Below are positions 7,059 to 13,430 of a stretch of DNA of 13,960 nucleotides, in pieces. Position numbers and translations under genes: made by a program. A model generated the notes under the pieces. It was not told the DNA's origin and did not search any database. It saw nothing but the letters and a program-made list of their open reading frames with translations. The DNA is taken from positions 11,629-25,588 of the forward strand of contig JAKAAK010000011.1 in assembly GCA_021797025.1 (NCBI GenBank). The letters are read 5' to 3'. Positions within the stretch are counted from its first letter, which is position 1. Each line of letters starts with the position of its first letter. This stretch comes from Thermoplasmata archaeon (GTDB lineage Archaea; Thermoplasmatota; Thermoplasmata; Thermoplasmatales; Thermoplasmataceae).

Positions 7059-8201
7059 TTATCCACCGAACATAAAATATTTTATCAGTTTAGGTTTTCT
7101 CAAGAGGATGGAGAATACAACCCTTGCCGGATAGTCTATGTCTCCCAGGGAGTTTATTCTTTTTATAATGTCCTCAGTATCTATGGTATCGTAGATCTTA
7201 TTCAGCATCTGATCATTTGTGCTGATTCTGGCAAAGTATCTCTGTATAATGGAATCAATATAAAGCTCTCTGCCTATTTCATGTTTCCACAGTTTTTGAT
7301 ATTCTTTCAGGGATTCCTCAGAAAAATCATCCCTTTCAAAGGCACTGTTAATCGCAGTATATGCATTCTTTGCCGAAATTATTCCGGTATATATGCCCCC
7401 TCCGGAGAGTGGTTTTACAATTCCTGCCGCATCACCCAGGAGTACAGATCTATTGCTATATGTTTTTTTCAGGTAATTTATGGGTATTGGACCCGCATTG
7501 ATGCCCAGTATCTGAGACCTTTCAAATTTGCTATTTATATTCTTGAAATATTTTATAGCAGTGACATGGTCAACGCCCACGCCGATTCTTGTAATTTCGC
7601 CGGATGGCACTGCCCATCCAAAAAAACCCTTGCTGTTTTCCGACCCGATAAAAACGTTGACATCATCCTGATCCTCCAGATGGAAAGAAGAATCAACCTG
7701 ATATGTGGATATGAGTTTTCTGGGCCGCTCATAATTCAATGCGTACCTTATCCTGCTGTTTGCGCCATCCGCGCCAACCACGAGCCTCGCTTTTTCAAAC
7801 TTGATTTCGCCGTTTTCACGGTACTTCACCTCAGCATAATCTTCATTCACCGTGGCATCCAGAACCCTTGCGTTTATTCTTATATCTGCGCCGGCACCGA
7901 TTGCCATGGCAGATACATCCTTATCAAATTCATCACGGTACATGACTATAGTTTTTTCGCCCTTTGATATGTGTATGCTTTTTCCGTTGGGGAAAAATAC
8001 GTTGGCGCCGTGAACCTCATTAACCCTGGATTTTGATTGAACGTAGTTGAATACCCTCTCGGATACAAGACCGGTGCATTCAACGGGTTTACCTATCTCC
8101 TTATGCTCCTCCAGTTGAAGAACACTATACCCGTTTCGGGATAATAAATATGAAAGGTATGACCCCGAAGGCCCTGCTCCAGAGATAATTACATCGTACA
8201 C
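7059..8201 (-). CDS. Geranylgeranyl reductase family FAD-dependent oxidoreductase
   Basis: A 380-residue flavoprotein of the family that saturates the isoprenoid chains of archaeal lipids, and in some members the tails of quinones. The Rossmann motif GAGPSG is at 8-13. PVECTGL (39-45, with the conserved Cys42) is the hallmark of geranylgeranyl reductases. GADGANSRIR is at 143-152 and GDAAGIVKPLSGGGI at 256-270. The substrate-side motif (usually PxxYxWxFP-x7-GxG) appears here as F194-x-W196-x-V198-P199-x7-G-V-G, slightly divergent. Length is a little below the ~397 residues of the Thermoplasma acidophilum enzyme. The GTG start is supported by a TATA box about 25 nt upstream, giving a leaderless mRNA. 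Acting on archaeal membrane lipid is the default assignment; menaquinone-tail reduction is an alternative because a UbiA-type gene lies nearby. Confidence 0.88.
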   Translation of the reverse strand: MYDVIISGAGPSGSYLSYLLSRNGYSVLQLEEHKEIGKPVECTGLVSERVFNYVQSKSRVNEVHGANVFFPNGKSIHISKGEKTIVMYRDEFDKDVSAMAIGAGADIRINARVLDATVNEDYAEVKYRENGEIKFEKARLVVGADGANSRIRYALNYERPRKLISTYQVDSSFHLEDQDDVNVFIGSENSKGFFGWAVPSGEITRIGVGVDHVTAIKYFKNINSKFERSQILGINAGPIPINYLKKTYSNRSVLLGDAAGIVKPLSGGGIYTGIISAKNAYTAINSAFERDDFSEESLKEYQKLWKHEIGRELYIDSIIQRYFARISTNDQMLNKIYDTIDTEDIIKRINSLGDIDYPARVVFSILLRKPKLIKYFMFGG

Positions 8202-8220
8202 TATTATTGATATTAATTTA

Positions 8221-8230
8221 ATATTTATAA
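8221..8230 (-). promoter_or_regulatory. TATA box for geranylgeranyl reductase
   Basis: The minus strand reads TTATAAATAT, centred ~25 nt upstream of the GTG at 8201. It supports a leaderless transcript and confirms the non-ATG start. Confidence 0.6.
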
Positions 8231-8238
8231 TCTTACAA

Positions 8239-8254
8239 ATTAATGCATTAATGC
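8239..8254. repeat. Tandem 8-bp repeat containing a 14-bp perfect palindrome
   Basis: ATTAATGC occurs twice head to tail (8239-8246 and 8247-8254). The first 14 bases, ATTAATGCATTAAT, are a perfect palindrome. It sits 9 nt upstream of the geranylgeranyl reductase TATA box, about 38-54 nt before the predicted start of transcription, where activators or repressors commonly bind. It is also ~75 nt upstream of the divergent membrane-protein promoter. Confidence 0.45.
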
Positions 8255-8311
8255 AGTTCAGGGCATTTTATATTTTCTGTTCAGACTTCATACACGGAAT
8301 GTACTGGAATA

Positions 8312-8320
8312 TTTTTATAA
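8312..8320 (+). promoter_or_regulatory. TATA box deciding the start of the membrane protein
   Basis: TTTTTATAA is centred about 26 nt before the ATG at 8343 but directly adjoins the in-frame ATG at 8322. Transcription from it would begin near 8343, so the upstream ATG would not be in the message. Confidence 0.55.
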
Positions 8321-8342
8321 CATGATTAACTATAAAGCCATA

Positions 8343-9047
8343 ATGAATATCAGGGAATTTTTAAAAAGGTACAATAGAATATTTGTTCCCCTTATAGCAA
8401 TATTGTATGCCCTGCTTATATTCACAGTATCAATATATTACGCTTATCTTTTCATCCTGATATTCACAATACCTGTTGTAATGTTTTTATTAATGCATTT
8501 TCTCGGCATGTATAAATTCAAACCCCGTCTTTTCGGGGGTATTGTAATACTCCTTGTGGTGCTTCTAATAGCAGGTGGTATGTATTCTACATATTTTTAC
8601 GATCTAAGTGGAAAGGAAAGCAAGGATATTAATGGCACATCAATAACAGTTGATATATCACCATTTTCCGGTGTTGATAAAAACTATAATTTCACTGTGA
8701 CTACCGATTATACCGGTTCCCTGAATTCATCCTATCTCTATATTTATTCCGGGGGAACATACTCACAGAATATAAGCTATTCAAAACTTAATCATACTAA
8801 GCATGATGGCATTACCACTATGTACTATGATACGAAGCTCCCCTCTGGACTGTACGATACAAATTACACCATCCCTGGCAACATTACTATTAGCACGGTC
8901 GGTCCGGTTAATGTCGGCAGATTAACATTTTATGAGGTTTATGTTTTCGCCCTGGCAGATGAATATATTGCATCAATAGGAATACTGTATGTCATAGGGA
9001 TAGTTGTTGCCTACTTCATCAATAAAAAAGGTATAATAAGATCGTGA
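8343..9047 (+). CDS. Predicted membrane protein with glycosylated outer domain
   Basis: A 234-residue protein of unknown function. Three hydrophobic helices fill roughly residues 13-85 (from this ATG). The MYKFKPR loop before helix 3 is positive and so probably cytoplasmic. A polar domain of ~115 residues follows, rich in Tyr, Ser, Thr and Asn, then a final helix and the basic tail KKGIIRS. The positive-inside rule puts the polar domain outside. It carries seven N-x-S/T sequons (NGT, NFT, NSS, NIS, NHT, NYT, NIT), suggesting heavy N-glycosylation, and the beta-rich composition suggests an immunoglobulin-like sandwich. An ATG at 8322 adds 7 residues but touches the TATA box, so ATG 8343 is preferred. 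It is divergent from geranylgeranyl reductase and probably monocistronic. Confidence 0.75.
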   Translation: MNIREFLKRYNRIFVPLIAILYALLIFTVSIYYAYLFILIFTIPVVMFLLMHFLGMYKFKPRLFGGIVILLVVLLIAGGMYSTYFYDLSGKESKDINGTSITVDISPFSGVDKNYNFTVTTDYTGSLNSSYLYIYSGGTYSQNISYSKLNHTKHDGITTMYYDTKLPSGLYDTNYTIPGNITISTVGPVNVGRLTFYEVYVFALADEYIASIGILYVIGIVVAYFINKKGIIRS

Positions 9048-9074
9048 ATATATATTTTTTAATTTTAATAGATA

Positions 9075-9084
9075 TTTATATATA
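9075..9084 (+). promoter_or_regulatory. TATA box for the PhoU-type regulator
   Basis: TTTATATATA, a near-perfect archaeal TATA consensus, is centred 26-27 nt upstream of the ATG at 9106. The transcript should be leaderless. Confidence 0.65.
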
Positions 9085-9105
9085 GTTATTAATTATCATA
9101 TATAC

Positions 9106-10074
9106 ATGCAGTCCGTAAGAAAAATTCAGCTCACAGGAGGGTCTACCTATATAGTATCCCTGCCATCAAAATGGGTTAAAAGCAACAATCTCCAGCAGAG
9201 TAGCGAGGTAAAAATAGAAGAATCCAGGAACAGGCTGGTACTCTATGGAAATGGCGATGTGAAAACGGATATTGAAAAACATTTGATACTCAATTCAAAA
9301 ATGGATTCAAAAAGTATAGAGAGAGCATTAATCTCCCTCTATATTTCCGGATATGACACACTGGCAATAACAAGTTCGTTTTACATAAGTGATGAAACCC
9401 GGGATGCAATTAAAAAATTTTCCAAGCTTGTCATAGGCATTGAAATATTTGAAGAGGATTCAAAGAAGATAGTGCTTCAAAATGTACTGAATTCAAATTC
9501 GTATCCCATATATAACTCCATAAAACGGATGTCCTTGAATGTTGAGTCCATGATTTACGATACAATCAAGGGTATAAATGATAAGGATACTGATCTTCTC
9601 AGGAATGTAGTTGAACGTGATGATGAAATTGATCGATTCCAGTGGTACATATACAGGGAGGTTAAGGGCAAAAGCTGTGAAGACCCAAATAGCATATACT
9701 ATCTTATTATATCCAGAATTCTGGAAAGGATGGCCGATCATACCGTAAACATATGCAAAATATGGCTTGATCGTGAGGACGTGGAAGCTCCGTATAAAAA
9801 AGTAGTAGAGAACCTTTCCTTCTCCCTGGATCTGTTCAAAAAATCCATGGCACTGTTTTACTCAAAAAAATATAGCGGCCTGAATGATATAATCTCATTC
9901 AAAAAAACCATAATGAATCAGAAAAAGGAACTTCTCGATCTGGGAAAAAATTCAGATATTGCCACTGTATCGTTTTCATCGGAAGAAATATCAAGAATCG
10001 CACTTTATTCAACGGATATAGCTGAACTTGCAATGGATATGGTACTTTCAATGCAAAATGAAATAACATTATAG
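9106..10074 (+). CDS. phoU: AbrB-PhoU fusion phosphate uptake regulator
   Basis: A 322-residue archaeal PhoU-type protein. Residues ~3-48 form a SpoVT/AbrB swapped-hairpin DNA-binding domain (RKIQLTGGSTYIVSLPSKW). Residues ~65-125 link to two PhoU three-helix bundles. The first holds E170-R-D-D-E-I-D176 and R204-ILER-MAD-H-T-V-N-I, the acidic metal-cluster motifs of PhoU. The second ends with EISRIALYSTDIAELAMDM (294-312). PhoU proteins restrain phosphate import or Pho gene expression; the AbrB domain implies direct DNA binding in archaea. No pst genes are visible here, but a PHS-type carrier lies 3 kb upstream on the opposite strand and shares a 12-mer with this promoter. The stop codon lies inside the convergent rpiA 3' end, with a 6-bp overlap. 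Confidence 0.88.
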   Translation: MQSVRKIQLTGGSTYIVSLPSKWVKSNNLQQSSEVKIEESRNRLVLYGNGDVKTDIEKHLILNSKMDSKSIERALISLYISGYDTLAITSSFYISDETRDAIKKFSKLVIGIEIFEEDSKKIVLQNVLNSNSYPIYNSIKRMSLNVESMIYDTIKGINDKDTDLLRNVVERDDEIDRFQWYIYREVKGKSCEDPNSIYYLIISRILERMADHTVNICKIWLDREDVEAPYKKVVENLSFSLDLFKKSMALFYSKKYSGLNDIISFKKTIMNQKKELLDLGKNSDIATVSFSSEEISRIALYSTDIAELAMDMVLSMQNEITL

Positions 10075-10758
10075 TTTTTTAAAATCCATTATCCTGCAAT
10101 TTTTTCCGTTTCCCATGATGATTTTTGTGGTAATCCCCCTGAATATACCAACCTCAACAACACCGGGTATCATTTTGATTCTGGATTCCAGATCAGGATC
10201 TGTGTATTCAAATTTGCAGTCGAGTATGTAATTGCCATTATCACTCCTGAACTTTTTTCCATCCCTGAAAGCGGTAGTACATCCCAGTTTCTCGATGTTT
10301 TTCTTCGTGACCTCTTCCATGAAGGGGAGAATTTCCACAGGAAGTGGAAAGCTATGCAGCCTCTCTGAAAATTTAGAGTGGTCTGCCATAATGTAAACAT
10401 CCCGGCTATTATAAGCAACTATTTTTTCCCTGACCAGTGCACCGCCACCGCCTTTCACAAGGTTTCCTGCCTGATCAAACTCATCGGCTCCATCAAAATC
10501 TATTTCTATGCCCTCGAGATTGTTAACAACCTTTATTCCATAGGATTTTGCCAGCTCGGCTGTCCTGATGGACGTCGGAACACCTGTAATGCCGGAAATT
10601 TTTCCGGATTTTAATAATTCCCCGAGCCCGTCCAAAAAATATTTTGTAGTGGAACCGGTGCCAAGCCCCAGCTTCATATTGCTATGCACATATTTCAGGG
10701 CATTCACGGCAGCTGCTTCTTTCTCCTCTTCGTACATAATATGATATAGCAAGTCCAT
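10069..10758 (-). CDS. rpiA: Ribose-5-phosphate isomerase A
   Basis: It interconverts ribose 5-phosphate and ribulose 5-phosphate, supplying ribose for nucleotides; in archaea without the oxidative pentose-phosphate route it acts downstream of the ribulose-monophosphate or transaldolase/transketolase pathways. All signature blocks are intact in the 229 residues: GLGTGST (31-37, phosphate binding), VPTSIRTAELA (60-70), DGADE (89-93, catalytic Asp), KGGGGALVREK (102-112, with Lys102 and general-base Glu111) and ADHSK (125-129). ATG 10758 is used; an internal ATG at 10737 removes 7 residues and cannot be excluded, since RpiA domains usually start near EEKEAAA. The 3' end overlaps the convergent phosphate regulator gene by 6 bp. 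UbiA lies 66 nt upstream on the same strand. Confidence 0.95.
   Translation of the reverse strand: MDLLYHIMYEEEKEAAAVNALKYVHSNMKLGLGTGSTTKYFLDGLGELLKSGKISGITGVPTSIRTAELAKSYGIKVVNNLEGIEIDFDGADEFDQAGNLVKGGGGALVREKIVAYNSRDVYIMADHSKFSERLHSFPLPVEILPFMEEVTKKNIEKLGCTTAFRDGKKFRSDNGNYILDCKFEYTDPDLESRIKMIPGVVEVGIFRGITTKIIMGNGKNCRIMDFKKL
10075..10080 (+). terminator. Oligo-T tract after the phosphate regulator
   Basis: Six T directly follow the stop codon at 10072-10074, as in archaeal U-tract termination. The tract falls within the rpiA coding region on the other strand. Confidence 0.35.
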
Positions 10759-10824
10759 TAATTAACATTTAGTGATAAAACCGGGATAAAACGATAATTA
10801 AAAAGTATGTATAATTTTTTGTAT

Positions 10825-11721
10825 TCAAAGCACCGGAAATCCCAGGGCAACATCTATTATTATTCCCAGTGCCAGCACAACAGATGCATATATATTGTAA
10901 TTAAACGCCTTCCCGAAGTTTCCCTTGTATGCAAAGAGGAAAGCCATGAGCATGATTACACCATGAAGTGTTGTTGTAGCATATGAAAGGATATTCAATC
11001 TGTAGACAACATCACCGCTGAAAGCCAGTGCAACCGAAAGAATCTGGTTGATCCCGGCAAATTTTAATGCATTTTTACCAAGTAGAGTTGCGAAACTGTG
11101 TAAATTGTTTTCCCTGTCGTATTCCATATCAGGTATATGATTATAAAGATCAAATCCCAGAGCCCAGAATAGTGTGGCAAATACAAAGAACCACGGTATA
11201 TGATATATTATGTATAGGGGATCATGCACACCGATGGCCGCTATGGCCCCTGCCATCACAGAAAGGCCCTGTATTGAAGCTATTTGATAATTGGCAAATG
11301 AAGTATACCTCTTCATATATGGATAGCTCATTATAACCAGTGCACCTATGGGTGAAATTGAAAATGCAACTATATTAATGAAATAAACAGAAATAAAATA
11401 TCCAGCAAGTCCTATTCCTATGAGTGTGTACGCATTTTTTACCGTTATAACTCCTGTCACAAGGGGCCTTGTTTTTGTCCTCGGGTTCTTTGCATCTATA
11501 AATCTATCGGCAAGATTATCGTTTGTCATCCCTGCTATCCTAACGAAGAACAGTGCAAAAAAAATCAATATCAAAACCCTGATGGACGGTATGCCCCGAA
11601 CTGCAAGGAATGCACCGAGATATGCCATGGGCAGACTGAAAAATGTCTGCTCCATTCTGAGGAATCTCAAAATTATGTAAAGTTTGCTCTTTACATCTTT
11701 AGCTCCACCAGGATCCCACAT
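10825..11721 (-). CDS. ubiA: UbiA-family prenyltransferase, likely menaquinone (MqnP-like)
   Basis: An integral-membrane aromatic prenyltransferase of 298 residues with about eight or nine helices. The first Mg-diphosphate motif is N67-D68-N-L-A-D72-R-F-I-D76, followed by NPRTKTRPLVTG, a 4-hydroxybenzoate/menaquinone-type signature. The second is D191-L-Y-N-H-I-P-D198-M-E-Y-D202, followed by NLHSFATLLG. YPYMKRYT (133-140) is the conserved loop. The RTKTRPL and GFD-x-Y-x4-D-x3-D patterns resemble 4-hydroxybenzoate and MqnP-type enzymes more than geranylgeranylglyceryl phosphate (DGGGP) synthase, so it probably attaches a polyprenyl tail to a menaquinone precursor. A lipid-synthesis UbiA remains possible. 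ATG 11721 lies ~26 nt from a TATA-like element. NDH-2-like and methyltransferase genes lie upstream on the same strand. Confidence 0.85.
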   Translation of the reverse strand: MWDPGGAKDVKSKLYIILRFLRMEQTFFSLPMAYLGAFLAVRGIPSIRVLILIFFALFFVRIAGMTNDNLADRFIDAKNPRTKTRPLVTGVITVKNAYTLIGIGLAGYFISVYFINIVAFSISPIGALVIMSYPYMKRYTSFANYQIASIQGLSVMAGAIAAIGVHDPLYIIYHIPWFFVFATLFWALGFDLYNHIPDMEYDRENNLHSFATLLGKNALKFAGINQILSVALAFSGDVVYRLNILSYATTTLHGVIMLMAFLFAYKGNFGKAFNYNIYASVVLALGIIIDVALGFPVL

Positions 11722-11741
11722 TCTTCCCTATTTTTGGCAAA

Positions 11742-11751
11742 TTAATAAACC
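11742..11751 (-). promoter_or_regulatory. TATA-like box for the UbiA prenyltransferase
   Basis: On the minus strand GGTTTATTAA is centred ~25 nt before ATG 11721, compatible with a leaderless message. The rest of the 93-nt gap (11722-11814) shows only AT-rich sequence and no RNA gene. Confidence 0.4.
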
Positions 11752-11814
11752 TTATTAAAAAATTATTTAAACCTTAAAGCCGGTAAGCTCCATGCCCTAA
11801 CAGCGGGTAGTCAT

Positions 11815-12681
11815 TTATAGGTAACGGATAATGCCCATTTTTCCTTTCCTGAACCTGTAATATCTGGAAAGAAATCCCGGCATCATTGAATATAAATATC
11901 CTGAATGTATTGAAGATTCTTTAATCCCCCAGGGATATCTGCTTTTTATTCTTATCCCAGATCCCATGAAATTATCCAGGACGGTAATGAATACAGGCTG
12001 AAATTTAGCCATATTCCCGTTGATCCGAGAACCGACAAATGCACCCTGCCTCATGGAAAGTTCACCTGATTTTACATTTGAATCAATGGCATCTCCCACT
12101 GCATATATCCCCTCTTTTACCATAAAATCTTCATTGACCTTTATAAAATCTGTAAATAGCCTGGGCCTGCATGAGGGGAAAATGAAATCCGCCCCGGAAG
12201 AAAACTTTATCCCTGAAATTTTAAGAAAATTCTTAACCGCTGAAGCCACATCCTCTCCCAGCCACTCCATAAAATTGCCACTGTAACCCACCTTTATTCC
12301 TGTTTTATTAAGCTTTAATATATACTGTAATAAAATATAATCATCAAATTCATTTTCCGAAGCCAGGTAATGGTCTGCGTAAATATTACCATCCCGCATG
12401 AATTCTATCTGATTCTCACGGTGGCATCCTGTTGCAATAACAATATTTTCTCCTCGGTATTCCTCTTTTTCCGTTTCTATCAAATAATTATCTCTATCTA
12501 CTCTGACAACTCTTTCATCTTTTGCCTGCGGAATACTTACAACCATATTTGAAACTTTAGAATGATACATGAAATTGCCACCTGAATCCAGCAATAACGT
12601 GTTCTTCTTATCATTGATTTCATAATATGCATTCAAACCAGCATATCCGGATCCTATTACTATATTCCTGAATTCCTGCAA
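11815..12681 (-). CDS. Short NDH-2-like FAD-dependent oxidoreductase
   Basis: A 288-residue flavoprotein of the pyridine-nucleotide-disulfide oxidoreductase/type II NADH dehydrogenase fold. The FAD-binding motif GSGYAG is at 10-15, with Asp32 after the second strand to hold the ribose. IATGC is at 82-86 and the late FAD motif GIYAVGDA at 191-198, followed by RQGAFVGSRINGN (211-223) as in NDH-2. It is ~100 residues shorter than usual NDH-2 proteins. The second nucleotide-binding domain (~110-170) is shortened, with VGYSGNFMEW in place of a clear GxGxxG. The C-terminal MPGFLSRYYRFRKG resembles an NDH-2 membrane-anchor tail. The start is TTG, 2 nt after the regulator stop, behind AGGGA, so it is translationally coupled to the regulator. 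Electron donor and acceptor (NADH or sulfide to menaquinone) are uncertain. Confidence 0.7.
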   Translation of the reverse strand: MQEFRNIVIGSGYAGLNAYYEINDKKNTLLLDSGGNFMYHSKVSNMVVSIPQAKDERVVRVDRDNYLIETEKEEYRGENIVIATGCHRENQIEFMRDGNIYADHYLASENEFDDYILLQYILKLNKTGIKVGYSGNFMEWLGEDVASAVKNFLKISGIKFSSGADFIFPSCRPRLFTDFIKVNEDFMVKEGIYAVGDAIDSNVKSGELSMRQGAFVGSRINGNMAKFQPVFITVLDNFMGSGIRIKSRYPWGIKESSIHSGYLYSMMPGFLSRYYRFRKGKMGIIRYL

Positions 12682-12683
12682 AT

Positions 12684-13334
12684 CTATTCCCTGGTGGCCG
12701 GTATTTTTTCAACTGATGCAATTTCAATATCAAGGAAATATTTCAGGGATTTTCTTATAATCAAATCCAGAGTTGTGGGGGGTATGTTCAGTGTAGCTGA
12801 AAGCTCCATCAGATTGATTCGTTTGGGTACATCAAAAAATCCCAGGTCATATGCCTCTTTTACAATGAAAAGCGATTTTTTGTCAACCCTGGATTTTTTA
12901 TATATATTTATTAGTACATCATTTCCTGTTGCATCCTTGAGCCTCTCGGAAAGTTCCTTTACAAGTTCCACACTTGTCATGGACATATACCATATATTTT
13001 CACCTTCCTCTATCTTTTCCTCCTTTGTGAAGGATGCCTTGCCCTCACCGGAGTACTTCTTAATTATGCCCAGTATGGGGCATTCTTCTGTGGTTAATTT
13101 GATTATCAATATACTATCATTGCTATATAAAGTGTCAACGCTTATGACCTCACTGCTTGATTTTATAGACTCAAGTATCTTGTTCAGGTCATTTTTCTTG
13201 TAATATATTTCGGCAATTTCATACACAATTCCATCCTTCATTTCCTTCTTGATAACCCTGGAATTAATCCCGAACTCGGAATACAACCCACTGAGCGAAC
13301 AGCTCTTATTTTTTATTTTGAATTTAACATCCAT
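12684..13334 (-). CDS. HTH_10 (bacterio-opsin activator-type) transcriptional regulator
   Basis: An archaeal regulator of 216 residues whose C-terminal ~45 residues (about 159-204 from this ATG) form the HTH_10 domain: KEAYDLGFFDVPKRINLMELS...NIPPTTLDLIIRKS, with the typical AYDLGFFDVP helix start. The N-terminal ~150 residues are a predicted alpha/beta sensory domain with strands such as VISVDTLYSN and SILIIKLTTEECP. An upstream ATG at 13358 would add 8 residues. ATG 13334 is preferred because GGAGG lies 8 nt before it, the best Shine-Dalgarno sequence in the window, and the TATA box at 13389-13396 would put transcription start near 13366, giving a 32-nt leader. The stop lies 2 nt from the TTG start of the FAD oxidoreductase, so the two are an operon; the regulator may sense redox state or quinone. 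That last point is inference. Confidence 0.82.
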   Translation of the reverse strand: MDVKFKIKNKSCSLSGLYSEFGINSRVIKKEMKDGIVYEIAEIYYKKNDLNKILESIKSSSEVISVDTLYSNDSILIIKLTTEECPILGIIKKYSGEGKASFTKEEKIEEGENIWYMSMTSVELVKELSERLKDATGNDVLINIYKKSRVDKKSLFIVKEAYDLGFFDVPKRINLMELSATLNIPPTTLDLIIRKSLKYFLDIEIASVEKIPATRE

Positions 13335-13341
13335 CTGAGTT

Positions 13342-13346
13342 TCCTC
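13342..13346 (-). promoter_or_regulatory. Strong Shine-Dalgarno deciding the regulator start
   Basis: The minus strand carries GGAGG within CACGGGGAGGAAACTCAG just before ATG 13334, with an 8-nt spacer. It is a rare full match in a window dominated by leaderless starts and argues for the shorter protein. Confidence 0.6.
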
Positions 13347-13352
13347 CCCGTG

Positions 13353-13386
13353 TGTCATATTATGTCATACAATGCATATACATAAT
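13353..13386. promoter_or_regulatory. Candidate operator at the HTH_10 regulator promoter
   Basis: TGTCATA occurs at 13353-13359 and again at 13363-13369, exactly 10 bp apart. ATTATGT (13359-13365) and ACATAAT (13380-13386) form an inverted repeat with 7-bp arms and a 14-nt spacer. Both overlap the predicted transcription start near 13366, just downstream of the TATA box, a position where binding would repress. Autoregulation is a plausible reading. Confidence 0.4.
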
Positions 13387-13388
13387 GA

Positions 13389-13396
13389 TTTATAAA
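13389..13396 (-). promoter_or_regulatory. TATA box for the regulator-oxidoreductase operon
   Basis: TTTATAAA, a symmetric TATA match, lies in the 97-nt gap between the methyltransferase stop and the regulator start. It predicts initiation near 13366 and a leader long enough to hold the Shine-Dalgarno sequence. Confidence 0.55.
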
Positions 13397-13430
13397 TTTT
13401 TTTAATTCATAATTAATACTATAATTATTT

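Noticed and set aside
7281..7967. Open frame of 228 codons on the plus strand inside geranylgeranyl reductase
   Set aside because: It lies antisense to a well-conserved flavoprotein gene, has no family resemblance and no promoter; it is a shadow frame.
12694..13203. Open frame of 169 codons on the plus strand inside the HTH_10 regulator
   Set aside because: Antisense shadow with Ser/Leu/Phe-rich composition from reverse codons; the minus-strand frame has a clear HTH_10 domain.
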